NCBI GenBank assembly: GCA_030432695.1
Contig: JAUILN010000011.1
Span: 24,950-88,949, forward strand
Direction of reading: 5' to 3'
DNA length: 64,000 nucleotides
Source: a bacterium
Lineage (GTDB): Bacteria > Planctomycetota > UBA1135 > UBA2386
Part shown: in pieces, positions 1-9,478 of the stretch
Layout: the number at the start of each line of letters is the position of its first letter
Numbering within the stretch: the stretch's first letter is position 1
Position numbers and translations under genes: made by a program
Notes under the pieces: generated by a model
The model's input: the letters and a program-made list of their open reading frames with translations, nothing else
Databases searched by the model: none
What the model was told of the DNA's origin: nothing

Positions 1-2527
1 GCACGACCGGATGGGCGAAGGTCCGACCGCTGATCCAGACCAACGCCGTGCTCGAAGCACCGCGAGGCGATCGCGCTTCGATCACCAATGCGAGATCGCT
101 GCCGGGAACCGTGTCGACACATTGGATGAGCTGGCGGGTCGGGTTGAGGTAGATCCGGTCGACGCGGTGCAGTCCACTGACCCCATCGAAGAACCCGGTC
201 GCCGCGACCAGATCCTGGTCGCCATCCTGATCCACGTCGACCAGGTGGAAGGCCGAGCCGCCGTTCGGCTCACCGCGGGTCAGGGTCTGCGGGTCGAGCG
301 AGTAGTGACCGGTGCCGTCGTCGAGCAACACGGCATGTGGCTGATCGAAGATGCTGGAGCTCGACCTCGTGCAGACGATGTCCTGGTCCCCGTCCCGATC
401 GAGGTCGGCGAACTCCAGGTGCCGACCTCCAACCGACACGCCACCGGTCCCGGCATGGATCCTGGCGGAGGTCTCGTCGCGGAAGCCGGCGGTTCCGTCG
501 TTGATCCAGATCCGGATGTCGGTCAGGTACTCCGGCGGGTCGCGGTGGGAGACCGGCGCCGCGGAGAAGACGAGATCGGGATAGCCATCCAGGTCGAGGT
601 CGCGAGCGCACACCGACATGTGGCTCAGCCCGAAGTCCGTCCCGACCGAGAAGGTCAGGCCGCCGCCGTTGAGCAGCAGCACGTCGCCGGTCCGGATCGG
701 GAAGCCGCCGGTGTCGCGACCGCCGCCGGCCGCCACGACGACGTCGGTGTCACCATCGGCATCGAAGTCCGCCACGTCGAAGCCATCGATCGGAGTCCGG
801 AGCGTCGGCAACAGCGAGCTGCGGTCGGCGAATCGGCCGGCGCCGAGGTTTTCGAACAAGCGGCCGGCCTGCGCACTCGAGAGCAGATCCAGGTCACCGT
901 CGCCGTCCAGGTCGGCGAGAAGCACCGCGGTGACATCCTCGTTCGAGGCACTGGGGAGGTTGCCAGCGGTCACGTCGCGGAAACCGCCGCGTCCGTCGCC
1001 GAACAGCAATCGTTCGCCCTGAGCGGTCGCGGCCACGAGATCCAACCGGCCATCGCCGTCGATGTCGCCGAGGTCGATCGCATGGGTGTCCGCGGTGGCC
1101 GCTGCGATCGGGACGGCGCGGAAGAACGACCCGCTACCGTCGCCGAGCAGGACCTGATCGGCACCACCCTGCCGAGCCAGGATCAGATCGGTGAGCCCGT
1201 CGCGATCCACGTCGGCGCTGCGCACCGCCCGAGTCGACCCAGGTAGCGCCAGGATCCGGTCCTCGGCGGTCATGTTGCGCAGCGGCTCGGTTCCCGCGCC
1301 CAACAACAGCTGACTCACCGTGGCAGGACCTTCGATCCGCGCTCCGGCGCTCGGTTGATCCGAGAGCACCCCTGCACAAAGAATGTCCGGATCTCCATCG
1401 CCGTTCGCGTCGAGCGCGGCCAACGCCGTCGTGGCCGGTGGCTCGGTCCGGAACCTGCCTCGGGTTCCCTCGACGAAGCCGAGCCCCTGCTGCCCGCCGC
1501 CCAGGTTCTCGTAGACGGCGATCTCTCCGGGCCCGGTGAACACGACGTCCAGATCCTGGTCGCCGTCGAGGTCGAGGATCTCGACATCGAGGCTCCGGCC
1601 GGTCGACGGCCGCCGACTCAGTGGCAGGTCGACGAAGCCCGCCGCCCCGTCGTTGAGATAGATGCGATCGAGAGAACTCGGCGTGACGCCGGGCTGGGGG
1701 AACAGCGAGACATCGTTGCTCAGCGCAAGATCGAGGTCCCCGTCCGCGTCGAGATCCCCGATTGCGATGCCAGTGGTCACGTCCTGGTGCTGTGGAAGAT
1801 GGCTGGAGATGTCCTGGAAGTGGCCGCTGCCGTCGTTCCGATACAGGTGGTTCGCCCCCTCGCCGCTCAACTCACGGAACCGACCGTGGCCGAGCACCAG
1901 GTCGAGATCGCCGTCCCCGTCGAAGTCGCCCGCAGCCAGCGAGCCACCGACCAAGGGGCGCTGCGGGATATGGGTCGCCGTGCGGTCGACGAACGAGGCT
2001 CCGAGGTTCTCCCAGAGCCGTGTCTGAGCCGGTTCGGGTGGCCAGCTGCGAGGTCCGACTCCGGCAATGAGCAGATCCAGGTCACCGTCCGCGTCGATGT
2101 CGACCGGCAACACGGCCAGCACCGTGGCAGGCCGGGTCGCTGGCAATGCGTTGGCTTGGATCCGGAACGTGCCGTCGCCCGCGTTCAGGTAGAGCTCGCC
2201 GCCGAGCGAGATCGCGTCGAGGTCGCCATCGCCGTCGACATCCGCCAGCGCCCCGACGGGCCCTGCGCTGGCCGGCCAGCGTTGGATCGCATCCGCCTGA
2301 TAGCGCCCGAAGCCATCGTTGGCGAACAGTACGTCGCCGATGAACACGTCCTCCGCGCCGTCGCGATCGATGTCGCCCGGGACGATCGAGGGTCGTCCCG
2401 GGATCTGGAGCGCCGGGAAGTGCCCGCGCAGCGGCTGATCCACCAGCAGGGGGTACTGCGGGCGCTGAGCCTTCGCGACGGACGGATGGAACGAGCAGAG
2501 GAGCAGCAGGAAGTGGTGGCAACGCAT
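1..2527 (-). CDS. Secreted FG-GAP/VCBS repeat protein, C-terminus cut by window edge
   Basis: The reading frame starts with ATG at 2527 and runs off the left edge with no stop, so about 842 residues are visible and the C-terminus is missing. Residues 1-21 form a signal peptide (MRCHHFLLLLCSF, cleavage after AKA). The rest is a chain of about 14 calcium-binding loops of the D-x-D-x-DG-x-x-D type (for example DVDGDGDLD, DLDADGDLD), each followed by a short beta segment such as LYLNAGDGTF. This is the FG-GAP/VCBS pattern of integrin-like beta-propellers. The protein is therefore expected to be secreted and calcium-stabilised, with a surface or adhesion role; no catalytic motif is visible. A 7-bp inverted repeat lies just upstream of the ATG. 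Function beyond the fold class is unknown. Confidence 0.85.
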   Translation of the reverse strand, partial: MRCHHFLLLLCSFHPSVAKAQRPQYPLLVDQPLRGHFPALQIPGRPSIVPGDIDRDGAEDVFIGDVLFANDGFGRYQADAIQRWPASAGPVGALADVDGDGDLDAISLGGELYLNAGDGTFRIQANALPATRPATVLAVLPVDIDADGDLDLLIAGVGPRSWPPEPAQTRLWENLGASFVDRTATHIPQRPLVGGSLAAGDFDGDGDLDLVLGHGRFRELSGEGANHLYRNDGSGHFQDISSHLPQHQDVTTGIAIGDLDADGDLDLALSNDVSLFPQPGVTPSSLDRIYLNDGAAGFVDLPLSRRPSTGRSLDVEILDLDGDQDLDVVFTGPGEIAVYENLGGGQQGLGFVEGTRGRFRTEPPATTALAALDANGDGDPDILCAGVLSDQPSAGARIEGPATVSQLLLGAGTEPLRNMTAEDRILALPGSTRAVRSADVDRDGLTDLILARQGGADQVLLGDGSGSFFRAVPIAAATADTHAIDLGDIDGDGRLDLVAATAQGERLLFGDGRGGFRDVTAGNLPSASNEDVTAVLLADLDGDGDLDLLSSAQAGRLFENLGAGRFADRSSLLPTLRTPIDGFDVADFDADGDTDVVVAAGGGRDTGGFPIRTGDVLLLNGGGLTFSVGTDFGLSHMSVCARDLDLDGYPDLVFSAAPVSHRDPPEYLTDIRIWINDGTAGFRDETSARIHAGTGGVSVGGRHLEFADLDRDGDQDIVCTRSSSSIFDQPHAVLLDDGTGHYSLDPQTLTRGEPNGGSAFHLVDVDQDGDQDLVAATGFFDGVSGLHRVDRIYLNPTRQLIQCVDTVPGSDLALVIEARSPRGASSTALVWISGRTFAHPVV

Positions 2528-2534
2528 TGGTTTC

Positions 2535-2553
2535 CGGCCACGTCGTGTGGCCG
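2535..2553 (-). promoter_or_regulatory. Inverted repeat in the leader of the FG-GAP gene
   Basis: CGGCCAC (2535-2541) and GTGGCCG (2547-2553) form a perfect 7-bp stem around a 5-nt loop, ending 7 nt before the ATG at 2527. It could be an operator or a leader hairpin near the ribosome binding site. In sequence this GC-rich a 7-bp stem can arise by chance. Confidence 0.25.
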
Positions 2554-2900
2554 CCGCTGGGAGATGCCGGCCGCCGCGCGCCGCCGGTATTCAGGTGATG
2601 CGTCGCCGTCCCGCGACCGCCATCATCAGCGATGCAGGAATTCTGCTGGCGACCGAAGGCCGAGGAGTCACGCGGGGCGCGCCGCACCAACCGGAGCCGC
2701 CTCACGCCGCAGCGAACCCGGCGAGCCTGGTCCTGGCAGACCGGGTCGCACAGCTGATGCGCAGTCGGTCAGGACGCACGACCGGTTCCGGATGAGGCCG
2801 GAGGGCCGGCCGCTCCGCGATGCTGCCGACGGTCACCCAGGCGATTCCGACCAGCTCGATCCGCGCGGTCTTGTCGCCATGACCTGAGCGACCACCTCGC
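2554..2900. other. Non-coding stretch upstream of the FG-GAP gene
   Basis: About 350 bases between the FG-GAP start and the stop of the peptidase gene, both on the minus strand. Short open frames occur on both strands but none has a recognisable domain, signal peptide or credible ribosome binding site. It presumably carries the FG-GAP promoter, which I could not place. Confidence 0.5.
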
Positions 2901-3965
2901 TCAATCGCCGCGCGACCACGCGTCGAGGAACGCCAGCATCGCCTCGATGCTGTGCAGCGACGCCGTCTCGTGGGTGGTGTGGTAGTCGAAGGTGGGCACC
3001 TGCAGCGTGGTGCCGGTGACCCGTCCCGCCGAGCCCGCGATCAGCCGGCCCAGTTCGGTGCGCCCCAGCGAGCGCGGCGGTTTGCCGATCGCCACACGCT
3101 TCAGGTTGTCGGCGACGATCCACTCGTCCTTGAAGCAGGTGCGGATGCCGAGGCGCTCGCAGAGTTCGCGGCTGCGCTGAATGGTCGGCCCGCAGAATTG
3201 CGCCGTCGCGTCGGCATTGCGTAGCACCAGGTCCTGCTCGCGCGCCGCGGCGAGATCGGGGAACGGGCTGGTGTCGACCACCAGCAGGCGATCGGTCTCG
3301 AGCCGCTCGCGGCGGAACCACTCCAGCACGAAGCGCCAACTGCGGCCGATCTCCTCCTGGGCGCTGAACAGCGCGGTGCCCTGGAAGCCGAGTTCGAACA
3401 GGTGGACCAGCACCGCCACGCCGAGCACGTTGTCGAGCTGCGCCTCCACCAGCCCGTCGTGGATGTCCAACCGGTCGAGGTAGGCGACCGGCGAGCCCGG
3501 CGGCAGCCAGCCCAGCCCATCGAGGCGGAACACCAGGTTGTCGCGCCCCTCCGGCATCGACGACGCGGTGATCGTCGCCTGGCCGAGGTAGCTGCCACTC
3601 CAAGGCTCATAGGCGTGCACGCGCTCGCCGACGAACCGCCCCGCGACCTTCTGCACCGTCTGCTCGGAGATCGAGTCGCCCGACTGCTCGCCGCGGTTCT
3701 GCGCGATGAACGCCGCATACTCGAACTCGCCCGGCCCTGTGGCGACCAGGCCGTGTCGGTCGACGTGCGCCGAGAACATCGCCGAGCGCGGGTCGGTGCC
3801 CTGCGCGACCAGGAGCCCCTGGTAGGCGGTGACCTTCGCGCCGCGTTCGACCAGCTCGCGCTCGAGCACCCGGAAGAACGGCCACTCGGCGCCGACCACC
3901 GAGGGGGTGCGGATCAGCAGCTTGAGCAGGTCGCAGAAGGCGTCGAGACGCAGGTCGGTGGGCAT
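2901..3965 (-). CDS. M42/M18-like metallo-aminopeptidase
   Basis: 354 residues, ATG at 3965, no signal peptide, so probably cytoplasmic. The metal-site pattern of the M28/M42 peptidase fold is present: AHVD at 66-69, LDN at 177-179, the EE pair in SAQEEIG at 204-205, VVDTSPFPD with D231, and a late His in YHTTHET around 332. These match the His, Asp, Glu, Asp and His ligands and the catalytic Glu of the dinuclear zinc/cobalt aminopeptidases. The expected role is trimming of peptides in the cytosol. The reading frame extends far upstream of 3965 without a stop, but that part lies opposite the start of the GH29 gene and shows no homology, so the start before MPTDL was chosen. It is divergent from the fucosidase-like gene, with 63 bp between starts. 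Substrate specificity cannot be read from sequence. Confidence 0.8.
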   Translation of the reverse strand: MPTDLRLDAFCDLLKLLIRTPSVVGAEWPFFRVLERELVERGAKVTAYQGLLVAQGTDPRSAMFSAHVDRHGLVATGPGEFEYAAFIAQNRGEQSGDSISEQTVQKVAGRFVGERVHAYEPWSGSYLGQATITASSMPEGRDNLVFRLDGLGWLPPGSPVAYLDRLDIHDGLVEAQLDNVLGVAVLVHLFELGFQGTALFSAQEEIGRSWRFVLEWFRRERLETDRLLVVDTSPFPDLAAAREQDLVLRNADATAQFCGPTIQRSRELCERLGIRTCFKDEWIVADNLKRVAIGKPPRSLGRTELGRLIAGSAGRVTGTTLQVPTFDYHTTHETASLHSIEAMLAFLDAWSRGD

Positions 3966-4028
3966 CGGGGCGCAGTGTATGCGACGCCGGCGCGGTGACG
4001 CTCCCCCGAGCGCTGCTATGGTCGCGGC

Positions 4029-5441
4029 ATGCCCCGACCGGAACGTACCGTGCTGCCGCTCGCCGCCGCCCTGCTGCTCGCGCTCACCGGGACCGCCCAG
4101 GTGCCCGACGACTACGACGGCCCGCGGCCCACGCCGGTCCAACTCGGTTGGCAGGAAGCCGAGCTCGGTGTCCTGGTCAGCTACGAGCTGCACACCTTCG
4201 GCGAAGGCCGCTACGTGCAGCGCGACGCGCGCGTCACCCCGATCGACGACGTCGACCGCTTCGACCCCGAGCTGCTGGACGCCGAGCAGTGGATCCGCGC
4301 CGCCAAGGCCGCCGGCGCGCGCTTCGCGATCCTCACCGCCTCGCACGAGAGCGGCTTCCGGCTGTGGCAGTCCGACGCGAATCCATACTGCCTGAAGGCG
4401 GTGCGCTGGGGCGACGGAAAGCGCGACCTCGTCGGCGAGTTCCACGCCGCCTGCGTGAAGCACGGCGTGCTGCCGGGGATCTACCTGGGCACGCGCTGGA
4501 ACGCGCAGCTCGGCGTGTTCGACTTCAGCGTCACCGAGCGCGCGACGATCAGCCAAGCGGACTACAACGCGCTGATCGAGGCCGAGGTCGAGGAGATCTG
4601 CACCCGCTATGGCGACTGGTTCGAGTTCTGGTTCGACGGCGGCGCACACGGCCCCGAGCAGGGCGGGCCCGACTTGCTGTCGCTCGTCGAACGGCACCAG
4701 CCGCGCGCCGTCTTCTACCACAACCTGCAGCGCGCCGACGCGCGCTGGGGCGGCTCCGAATCCGGCACGGTGCCGTATCCCTGCTGGGCGCGCTTTCCGT
4801 ATCCGGTGACCGGTGCCGGCGAGAGCGCGCGGGCCGAGATCGCCAGGCAGGGCTTCCGGCTCCTGAAGCACGGCGACCCGGAGGGCGCCCATTGGCTGCC
4901 GGCGATGTCCGACGTGCCGTTACGCGGCAAGGGCGGCCACGAGTGGTTCTGGGAGCCCGACGACGAGCACCTGCTGCTCCCCGTAGCCGACCTCGTCGAC
5001 CGCTACTGCCGCTCGGTGGGACACAACTCGACGCTGATCGTCGGCATCACGCCCGACACCCGCGGCCTCCTGCCCGACGCCGACGTCGCACGGCTCGCGG
5101 AATTTGGCGCGGCGGTGCGAGCGCTGTTCTCCGATCGGCTCGCGGTCCGCGAAGCGTTGCCGCCGGGAAGCGAAGACGAGCTGACCTTCGAGCGCGCGGG
5201 CGAGGTCGCCACGATCGTGCTGCAGGAAGACATCCGCCACGGCGAACGGATACGCGCCTACGAGCTGCAGGCGCGCGAGGCGGGCACGTGGCGCCCGCTC
5301 GCCGAGGGCACCTGCATCGGCCACAAGCGCATCCACCGCTTCGACCCACCGGTGCCCGCCGACGCGCTGCGGTTGGTGGTGCGCACGTCGAACGGCACGC
5401 CGGTGCTGGCGCGGTTCGAGGCATGGGCGGCGGGCGAGTAG
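4029..5441 (+). CDS. Secreted GH29-type alpha-L-fucosidase-like glycosidase
   Basis: 470 residues with an N-terminal signal peptide (about 1-24, hydrophobic LAAALLLALTG then TAQ). Residues 36-330 follow the GH29 barrel: W88 with AAKAAGARFAILTASHESGF at 91-110, which corresponds to the AGAKYAVLTAKHHDGF block, RDLVGEFHAA at 132-141, and EFWFDGG around 199-205, whose D203 sits at the GH29 nucleophile position. The C-terminal 110 residues look like a small beta-sandwich of the F5/8 type C kind. The usual second His of the KHHDGF block is replaced (SHESGF), so substrate preference may differ from true fucosidases. It would act outside the cytoplasm on fucose-containing glycans. It stands alone between a divergent peptidase gene and a convergent kelch gene; no fucose catabolic genes are nearby. 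Confidence 0.75.
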   Translation: MPRPERTVLPLAAALLLALTGTAQVPDDYDGPRPTPVQLGWQEAELGVLVSYELHTFGEGRYVQRDARVTPIDDVDRFDPELLDAEQWIRAAKAAGARFAILTASHESGFRLWQSDANPYCLKAVRWGDGKRDLVGEFHAACVKHGVLPGIYLGTRWNAQLGVFDFSVTERATISQADYNALIEAEVEEICTRYGDWFEFWFDGGAHGPEQGGPDLLSLVERHQPRAVFYHNLQRADARWGGSESGTVPYPCWARFPYPVTGAGESARAEIARQGFRLLKHGDPEGAHWLPAMSDVPLRGKGGHEWFWEPDDEHLLLPVADLVDRYCRSVGHNSTLIVGITPDTRGLLPDADVARLAEFGAAVRALFSDRLAVREALPPGSEDELTFERAGEVATIVLQEDIRHGERIRAYELQAREAGTWRPLAEGTCIGHKRIHRFDPPVPADALRLVVRTSNGTPVLARFEAWAAGE

Positions 5442-5462
5442 GCGTCATCCGCGACGGAGCGC

Positions 5463-6824
5463 TCAGGGATTGCGGATCAGGACGCTCCCCGCATTCGTCG
5501 TCACGAGTCCGAGCGGATTGGCCGCAGGATCGACGATCAGCCCCTGCACGAAGATCCGTTGGTCGGCCAGGGCCGCGACGTCCGGAATGTCGAGCACCCA
5601 TCGCGCGGTCCCGCCGGCGTTGTGTATGGCCCAGGCCGCGTCGTTGCGGATGTAGAGCCAACTACCATCCATCCCCCAGTGCTGGAGCGGGATCGGCAGC
5701 GGCAACGTGCCCACCTGCGTGCGGGATCCGCCGATCATGCCGAAGGCCACGTGCAGCGGGTTCGGCGACAACCCTTCGAACTGCATTTCATAGCTACGAC
5801 CCGTGAGGGCCTTGGCGTGTGGCCGCGCCGTCAACAGGGGCCGACCGAAGCTGGCTGGGCCGCTGGCGCCGAAGGCCTCGAAGGTCCGGCGCGGATCCCG
5901 ATCGAGCGACCACTGGGCATCGGTCGCTCGGCCGCTGCGGTCTTCACCACCGATGAGCATGATGCTCCGCGTCGTGCCATCCCAGGTCATCGAGCCCAAT
6001 CGGGTCGGCGGCGGTGAGCTGCCCGGATGGAGCTCCAACCACCCGCCGAGATTCCAGTCCCAGGTGTCCGAGAACACGTCGTACTCCTGCTGCCCGCCGA
6101 ACACGATGAGCGTCCGGTCGTCACCGAAAGCCGCGAGGTGCGCACCGGAGCGGCCGTAGGGGAGTGGAGTGCTGTAGGTCTGCTGCGACCATTGGACTCC
6201 GTCGAATGCCCACATCTCGTTGACGGGGTAGCTGCCCGACCACGGAGTCTCGACCTGTCCGCCGAACAGGACGACGCGGCGCGTCTGCGGGTCGTAGCCC
6301 ATGGCAGCGTCGAAACGCGGCTGCGGCGCGCCCCACGTCAGGACACTCCGCCATTCGCGACCGTCGAACTCCCACGTGTCGTCCGGAGACCCCATACCGC
6401 CGAAGAGGACGATGACCGAGCGGTGTCGGTCGAAGGCCATGGAAGTCCCCCACCGAACGCCTGGTGACTCGAGAGTCGTGATCCGCTCCCAGGTGTACCC
6501 CCGCCATTGCCAGGTGGCTCCCGAGAACAGGATGCAGCGCTGTCGGTCGGGGTCGTAGATCATCTTCGCATGGGCACCCGCCGGCGCCGTGTCGGCGGCA
6601 ACAGCCCATTCGAGACCGTCCCATTCCCAGGTCCGGCCAGCGGCAACGAGAACGACCCGACTACGGGATTCGTCGTAGGCGATCGGCGATCGGGAGTGGG
6701 CCGGTGGAAGCGGGCCGGGGCGGACTTCGATCCACTGCTGAGGCGAAGCCCTTCCGGCGAGGCCTACGCATGCCACCAACATCAGGCCGGCAGCTTGCGG
6801 CGCCATAGGGAGCATCCGGTACAT
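5463..6824 (-). CDS. Secreted kelch-repeat protein with lineage C-terminal module
   Basis: 453 residues. The ATG at 6824 has a well-placed AGGAGA five bases upstream, which supports this start over the Met at residue 7. A signal peptide covers about the first 28 residues. Residues 40-310 hold five to six kelch-type blades with the recurrent pattern YD-x-x-x-x-x-x-VLFGG...TWEWDG/WEFDG-x-x-W (for example SVIVLFGGMGSPDDTWEF), so a beta-propeller of the galactose-oxidase N-terminal class; the oxidase copper ligands are not evident. Residues 318-453 form a beta-rich tail ending IFVQGLIVDPAANPLGLV, shared with several other secreted proteins in this window. A surface or binding role is inferred. 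Confidence 0.8.
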   Translation of the reverse strand: MYRMLPMAPQAAGLMLVACVGLAGRASPQQWIEVRPGPLPPAHSRSPIAYDESRSRVVLVAAGRTWEWDGLEWAVAADTAPAGAHAKMIYDPDRQRCILFSGATWQWRGYTWERITTLESPGVRWGTSMAFDRHRSVIVLFGGMGSPDDTWEFDGREWRSVLTWGAPQPRFDAAMGYDPQTRRVVLFGGQVETPWSGSYPVNEMWAFDGVQWSQQTYSTPLPYGRSGAHLAAFGDDRTLIVFGGQQEYDVFSDTWDWNLGGWLELHPGSSPPPTRLGSMTWDGTTRSIMLIGGEDRSGRATDAQWSLDRDPRRTFEAFGASGPASFGRPLLTARPHAKALTGRSYEMQFEGLSPNPLHVAFGMIGGSRTQVGTLPLPIPLQHWGMDGSWLYIRNDAAWAIHNAGGTARWVLDIPDVAALADQRIFVQGLIVDPAANPLGLVTTNAGSVLIRNP

Positions 6825-7006
6825 ACAAGTCTCCTGCTCGAGAATGCCGCCCCGGATTGCGGAGAACGTCCGGCGCCATTCGGCAATTGCAGCTCCAGGA
6901 ACCGGCGCTCACCCAACGCAGCAAGATCGACCGACTCCGCGCGCGCGAGACCGGGACTGGCGGAACGCTCGAGAGATGTCGGTGGCGTGACGCGATGGAC
7001 CGGCTC

Positions 7007-9478
7007 CTACGACCGCGGGGCCAGCCGCGCCCGGTAACGGTTCGTGAAGCTGCCGCGGGCCGGTGCGCTGGCCGGCACCGACAGACCCTGCACCGCGATC
7101 TCCAACCCCACGAACTGCTGGTCGTTCGGAATCGGCAAGGGCATCGCCTGCCCGGTCGCCCCGGAACCGATCGTGACCAGCGTGGCGGTGCCCGCGGTCA
7201 ACATCCCGAGCGGCGACAGGAACGCGCTGCCGTCCTGGAAGCCGAGGACGACCACCGCCAGGCCGGCATCTGCCGGGCGGACCGGCGTGACGTCGAAGGT
7301 GACCGTGTCGCCGATCCGTGGCAGAGCGAGGTCCCAGCGCAGATGGTTGGCGCGCAGCTCGTGGGCGCCCATGTCGGGCAGCGGCGATCCGGTGAAGCCC
7401 CAGTCGGTGACCCGGTTGCCCTCCTCGCGGTCGACCGCCACGGCGATCCCGGTGGCGAGTTCGCCGGAGTCGAGGCACGGCGAGGTGGTGCTCAGGGTCA
7501 GCTCGGTGCTCCACGCGAAATGCGGATCGACCGCGATGTTGCCGTTGGTGCCCGCGAAGTCGCCGCACGAGTGCGAGACCGAGGCTGCGGCGATGTTCTG
7601 GAAGTTCGACCCGGCATTGTTCCAGGAGATCGAGTTGCGCACCGCGCCGCTCCAGCTGCCGGCGTTCTCGATGCCGTTGCCGGCACAGCGGGCCACGCTG
7701 GCGTGGCGAATGTCGAAGCTGCCACCGGTCGCATAGATGCCGTGGCGGGCGCCGTCGACCACTACGACGTTGTCCAGGTCGCCCTGCAGCGCGCCGATGC
7801 GGAAGCCGTCGAGACGACAGTCCGCCACGTAGCTGTTGCGCACCCGACCGGCCGCGCTCGTGCAGTTGACGCCATAGTCGGCGAACAGGACCCGCACGTG
7901 CTCGATCACGGAGTCGGTGGTGCCCACCAGGCGCAGACCGGTCCAATCCCCTGGCGCGGGGCTGGTCGCGTTGCCGTCGCCGTTGGTGTCGCCGCCGACG
8001 AGGTCGTCGTGGATCGAGGTGAACTCCACCGGGGACGCGCCCGTCCCGCGGATCAGGAGGCGGGCACCGGTGCCCGCGCCGAGGTAGCCGGTCCGGAACT
8101 TGAACTGCAGACCCGACGACAGCGCGAGGGTGCGCCCGGTCGGGATCGCCAACCGGTTGGTGTGGATCACCCGCTCGGGAACGTTGGCGATCCCGAGACG
8201 CGCGTCCTCCCGCAGCAGCTCGGCGACCTCGATGTGCCGCGGCGTGCCGACCCCGTGGACGTTGCCGAAGCAGTGGGCGAGCGAATCCAGCGGGATGTCA
8301 TCGAAGACCATCCCGCCGAGCCGCTCGAACAGGGTGTTCGTGATGTGCTCCCGCTCGGACCGACCGGCCGAGTCGAAGAAGGCGAAGCCGTCCCCCGCGG
8401 AATCTCCGATGCGGCAATGGTCGACCACCACGTCGGCGTTGCTCACCCGCACCGCGGCCCCAAAGGCTCCGCCGCCGAAGCGCACGTCGGTGTGGCTCAT
8501 GCGCAGCGTCGCGGCATTCCCCGGCATGATCGTCTGCCAGTCGCCGGCGGCCGGGCTGGTCGCATTGCCGTCCTTGTTGGTGTCACCACCCACCGAGTCG
8601 TCCAGCAGCGAGGTGATCACGCAGGGCTGCCCGGCGGTGCCGTTGATCTCCAGCTCGCCGTCGCTGTAGCGGAAGCCACCGTCGCTGCTCATCTTGATCG
8701 TGAGCCCGGGATCGAACACCAGCTTCTTGCCCGCCGGGATCGGTACCCAATCGCGCACCACCACCACGCCGCTGGCGCTCAGCGTATTCCGCACCCCGAT
8801 CCGCACGGTGTTCACCGTCGTCGGCCAGGATGCGAAGGCCCCCCGCCGCAGGATGTAGTCGCCGCCCGGATTGTTCAGCGCAAAGTTGTCGAACATCCCC
8901 GACAGGTTGGCGATATGACCGATCGCCGCCACGCCCTCGCACTCGGTGAAGTGCGACTGCCAGATCGTCGGCTGCGAGCCACCGGCATCGAGACCCGGAC
9001 CGCCACTCGTCGCGATGACCGAGCGGAACATCGAGAGCACCATGTTCGGATTGCCGATGCGGATCGCCGGATTGCCACCGCGTCCGGCATAGCGCACCAC
9101 GCCGTTGAGGATCGAGTTGCCGGAGTTGATGCCGAACCGCATCCCCTGCCAGTCACCGGCCTGCGGAATCGTCGCTCCGCCATTGCCGTTGGTGTCGCCA
9201 CCTACCGCATCGTCGTGCACCGAGGTCATGTAGACCCCCTGGCTCGTGTCGAGCACGCCATCCACCGTGAAGGTCGCGTTGGTCTCGAACTTCAGGTTCA
9301 CCCCGCTGATCGTCAGCGTCCGACCCGCCGGCACCCGGATCGAGCCGCAGTGGAAGGTGCCCAGCACCAACGGACCGACGTTCCCGTCCCAGATGTCGCC
9401 AGTGATGCGGACGATCTGGGCGGGGGCCAGGGAGGTGCAGGCGAGGGCGGCGAGGAGGGCGAGGAGTCGTCGATTCAT
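7007..9478 (-). CDS. Secreted right-handed beta-helix protein with internal ~200-residue repeats
   Basis: 823 residues, ATG at 9478 preceded by a GGAG-containing leader. A signal peptide covers residues 1-20 (LLALLAALACTSLAPA). The body alternates short beta strands with Asn, Gly and Val-rich turns (INSGNSILNGVVRYAG, IRNSISWNN-like), typical of parallel beta-helix proteins of the pectate-lyase/choice-of-anchor type. A marker block, HDD-x-VGGDTNG(N/D)GxAT-x-P-x-AGDW, recurs three times near residues 88, 288 and 488, an internal repeat of about 200 residues; the second copy is divergent (LDDSVGGDTNKDG). The last ~110 residues resemble the common C-terminal module (LPIPNDQQFVGLEIAVQGL). No lyase active site is recognised. 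A structural or adhesive role outside the cell is inferred. Confidence 0.8.
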   Translation of the reverse strand: MNRRLLALLAALACTSLAPAQIVRITGDIWDGNVGPLVLGTFHCGSIRVPAGRTLTISGVNLKFETNATFTVDGVLDTSQGVYMTSVHDDAVGGDTNGNGGATIPQAGDWQGMRFGINSGNSILNGVVRYAGRGGNPAIRIGNPNMVLSMFRSVIATSGGPGLDAGGSQPTIWQSHFTECEGVAAIGHIANLSGMFDNFALNNPGGDYILRRGAFASWPTTVNTVRIGVRNTLSASGVVVVRDWVPIPAGKKLVFDPGLTIKMSSDGGFRYSDGELEINGTAGQPCVITSLLDDSVGGDTNKDGNATSPAAGDWQTIMPGNAATLRMSHTDVRFGGGAFGAAVRVSNADVVVDHCRIGDSAGDGFAFFDSAGRSEREHITNTLFERLGGMVFDDIPLDSLAHCFGNVHGVGTPRHIEVAELLREDARLGIANVPERVIHTNRLAIPTGRTLALSSGLQFKFRTGYLGAGTGARLLIRGTGASPVEFTSIHDDLVGGDTNGDGNATSPAPGDWTGLRLVGTTDSVIEHVRVLFADYGVNCTSAAGRVRNSYVADCRLDGFRIGALQGDLDNVVVVDGARHGIYATGGSFDIRHASVARCAGNGIENAGSWSGAVRNSISWNNAGSNFQNIAAASVSHSCGDFAGTNGNIAVDPHFAWSTELTLSTTSPCLDSGELATGIAVAVDREEGNRVTDWGFTGSPLPDMGAHELRANHLRWDLALPRIGDTVTFDVTPVRPADAGLAVVVLGFQDGSAFLSPLGMLTAGTATLVTIGSGATGQAMPLPIPNDQQFVGLEIAVQGLSVPASAPARGSFTNRYRARLAPRS

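Noticed and set aside
1355..2887. 510-codon plus-strand frame rich in VAVEV motifs
   Set aside because: Antisense of the FG-GAP repeats; same explanation for the 411-codon frame at 11-1246.
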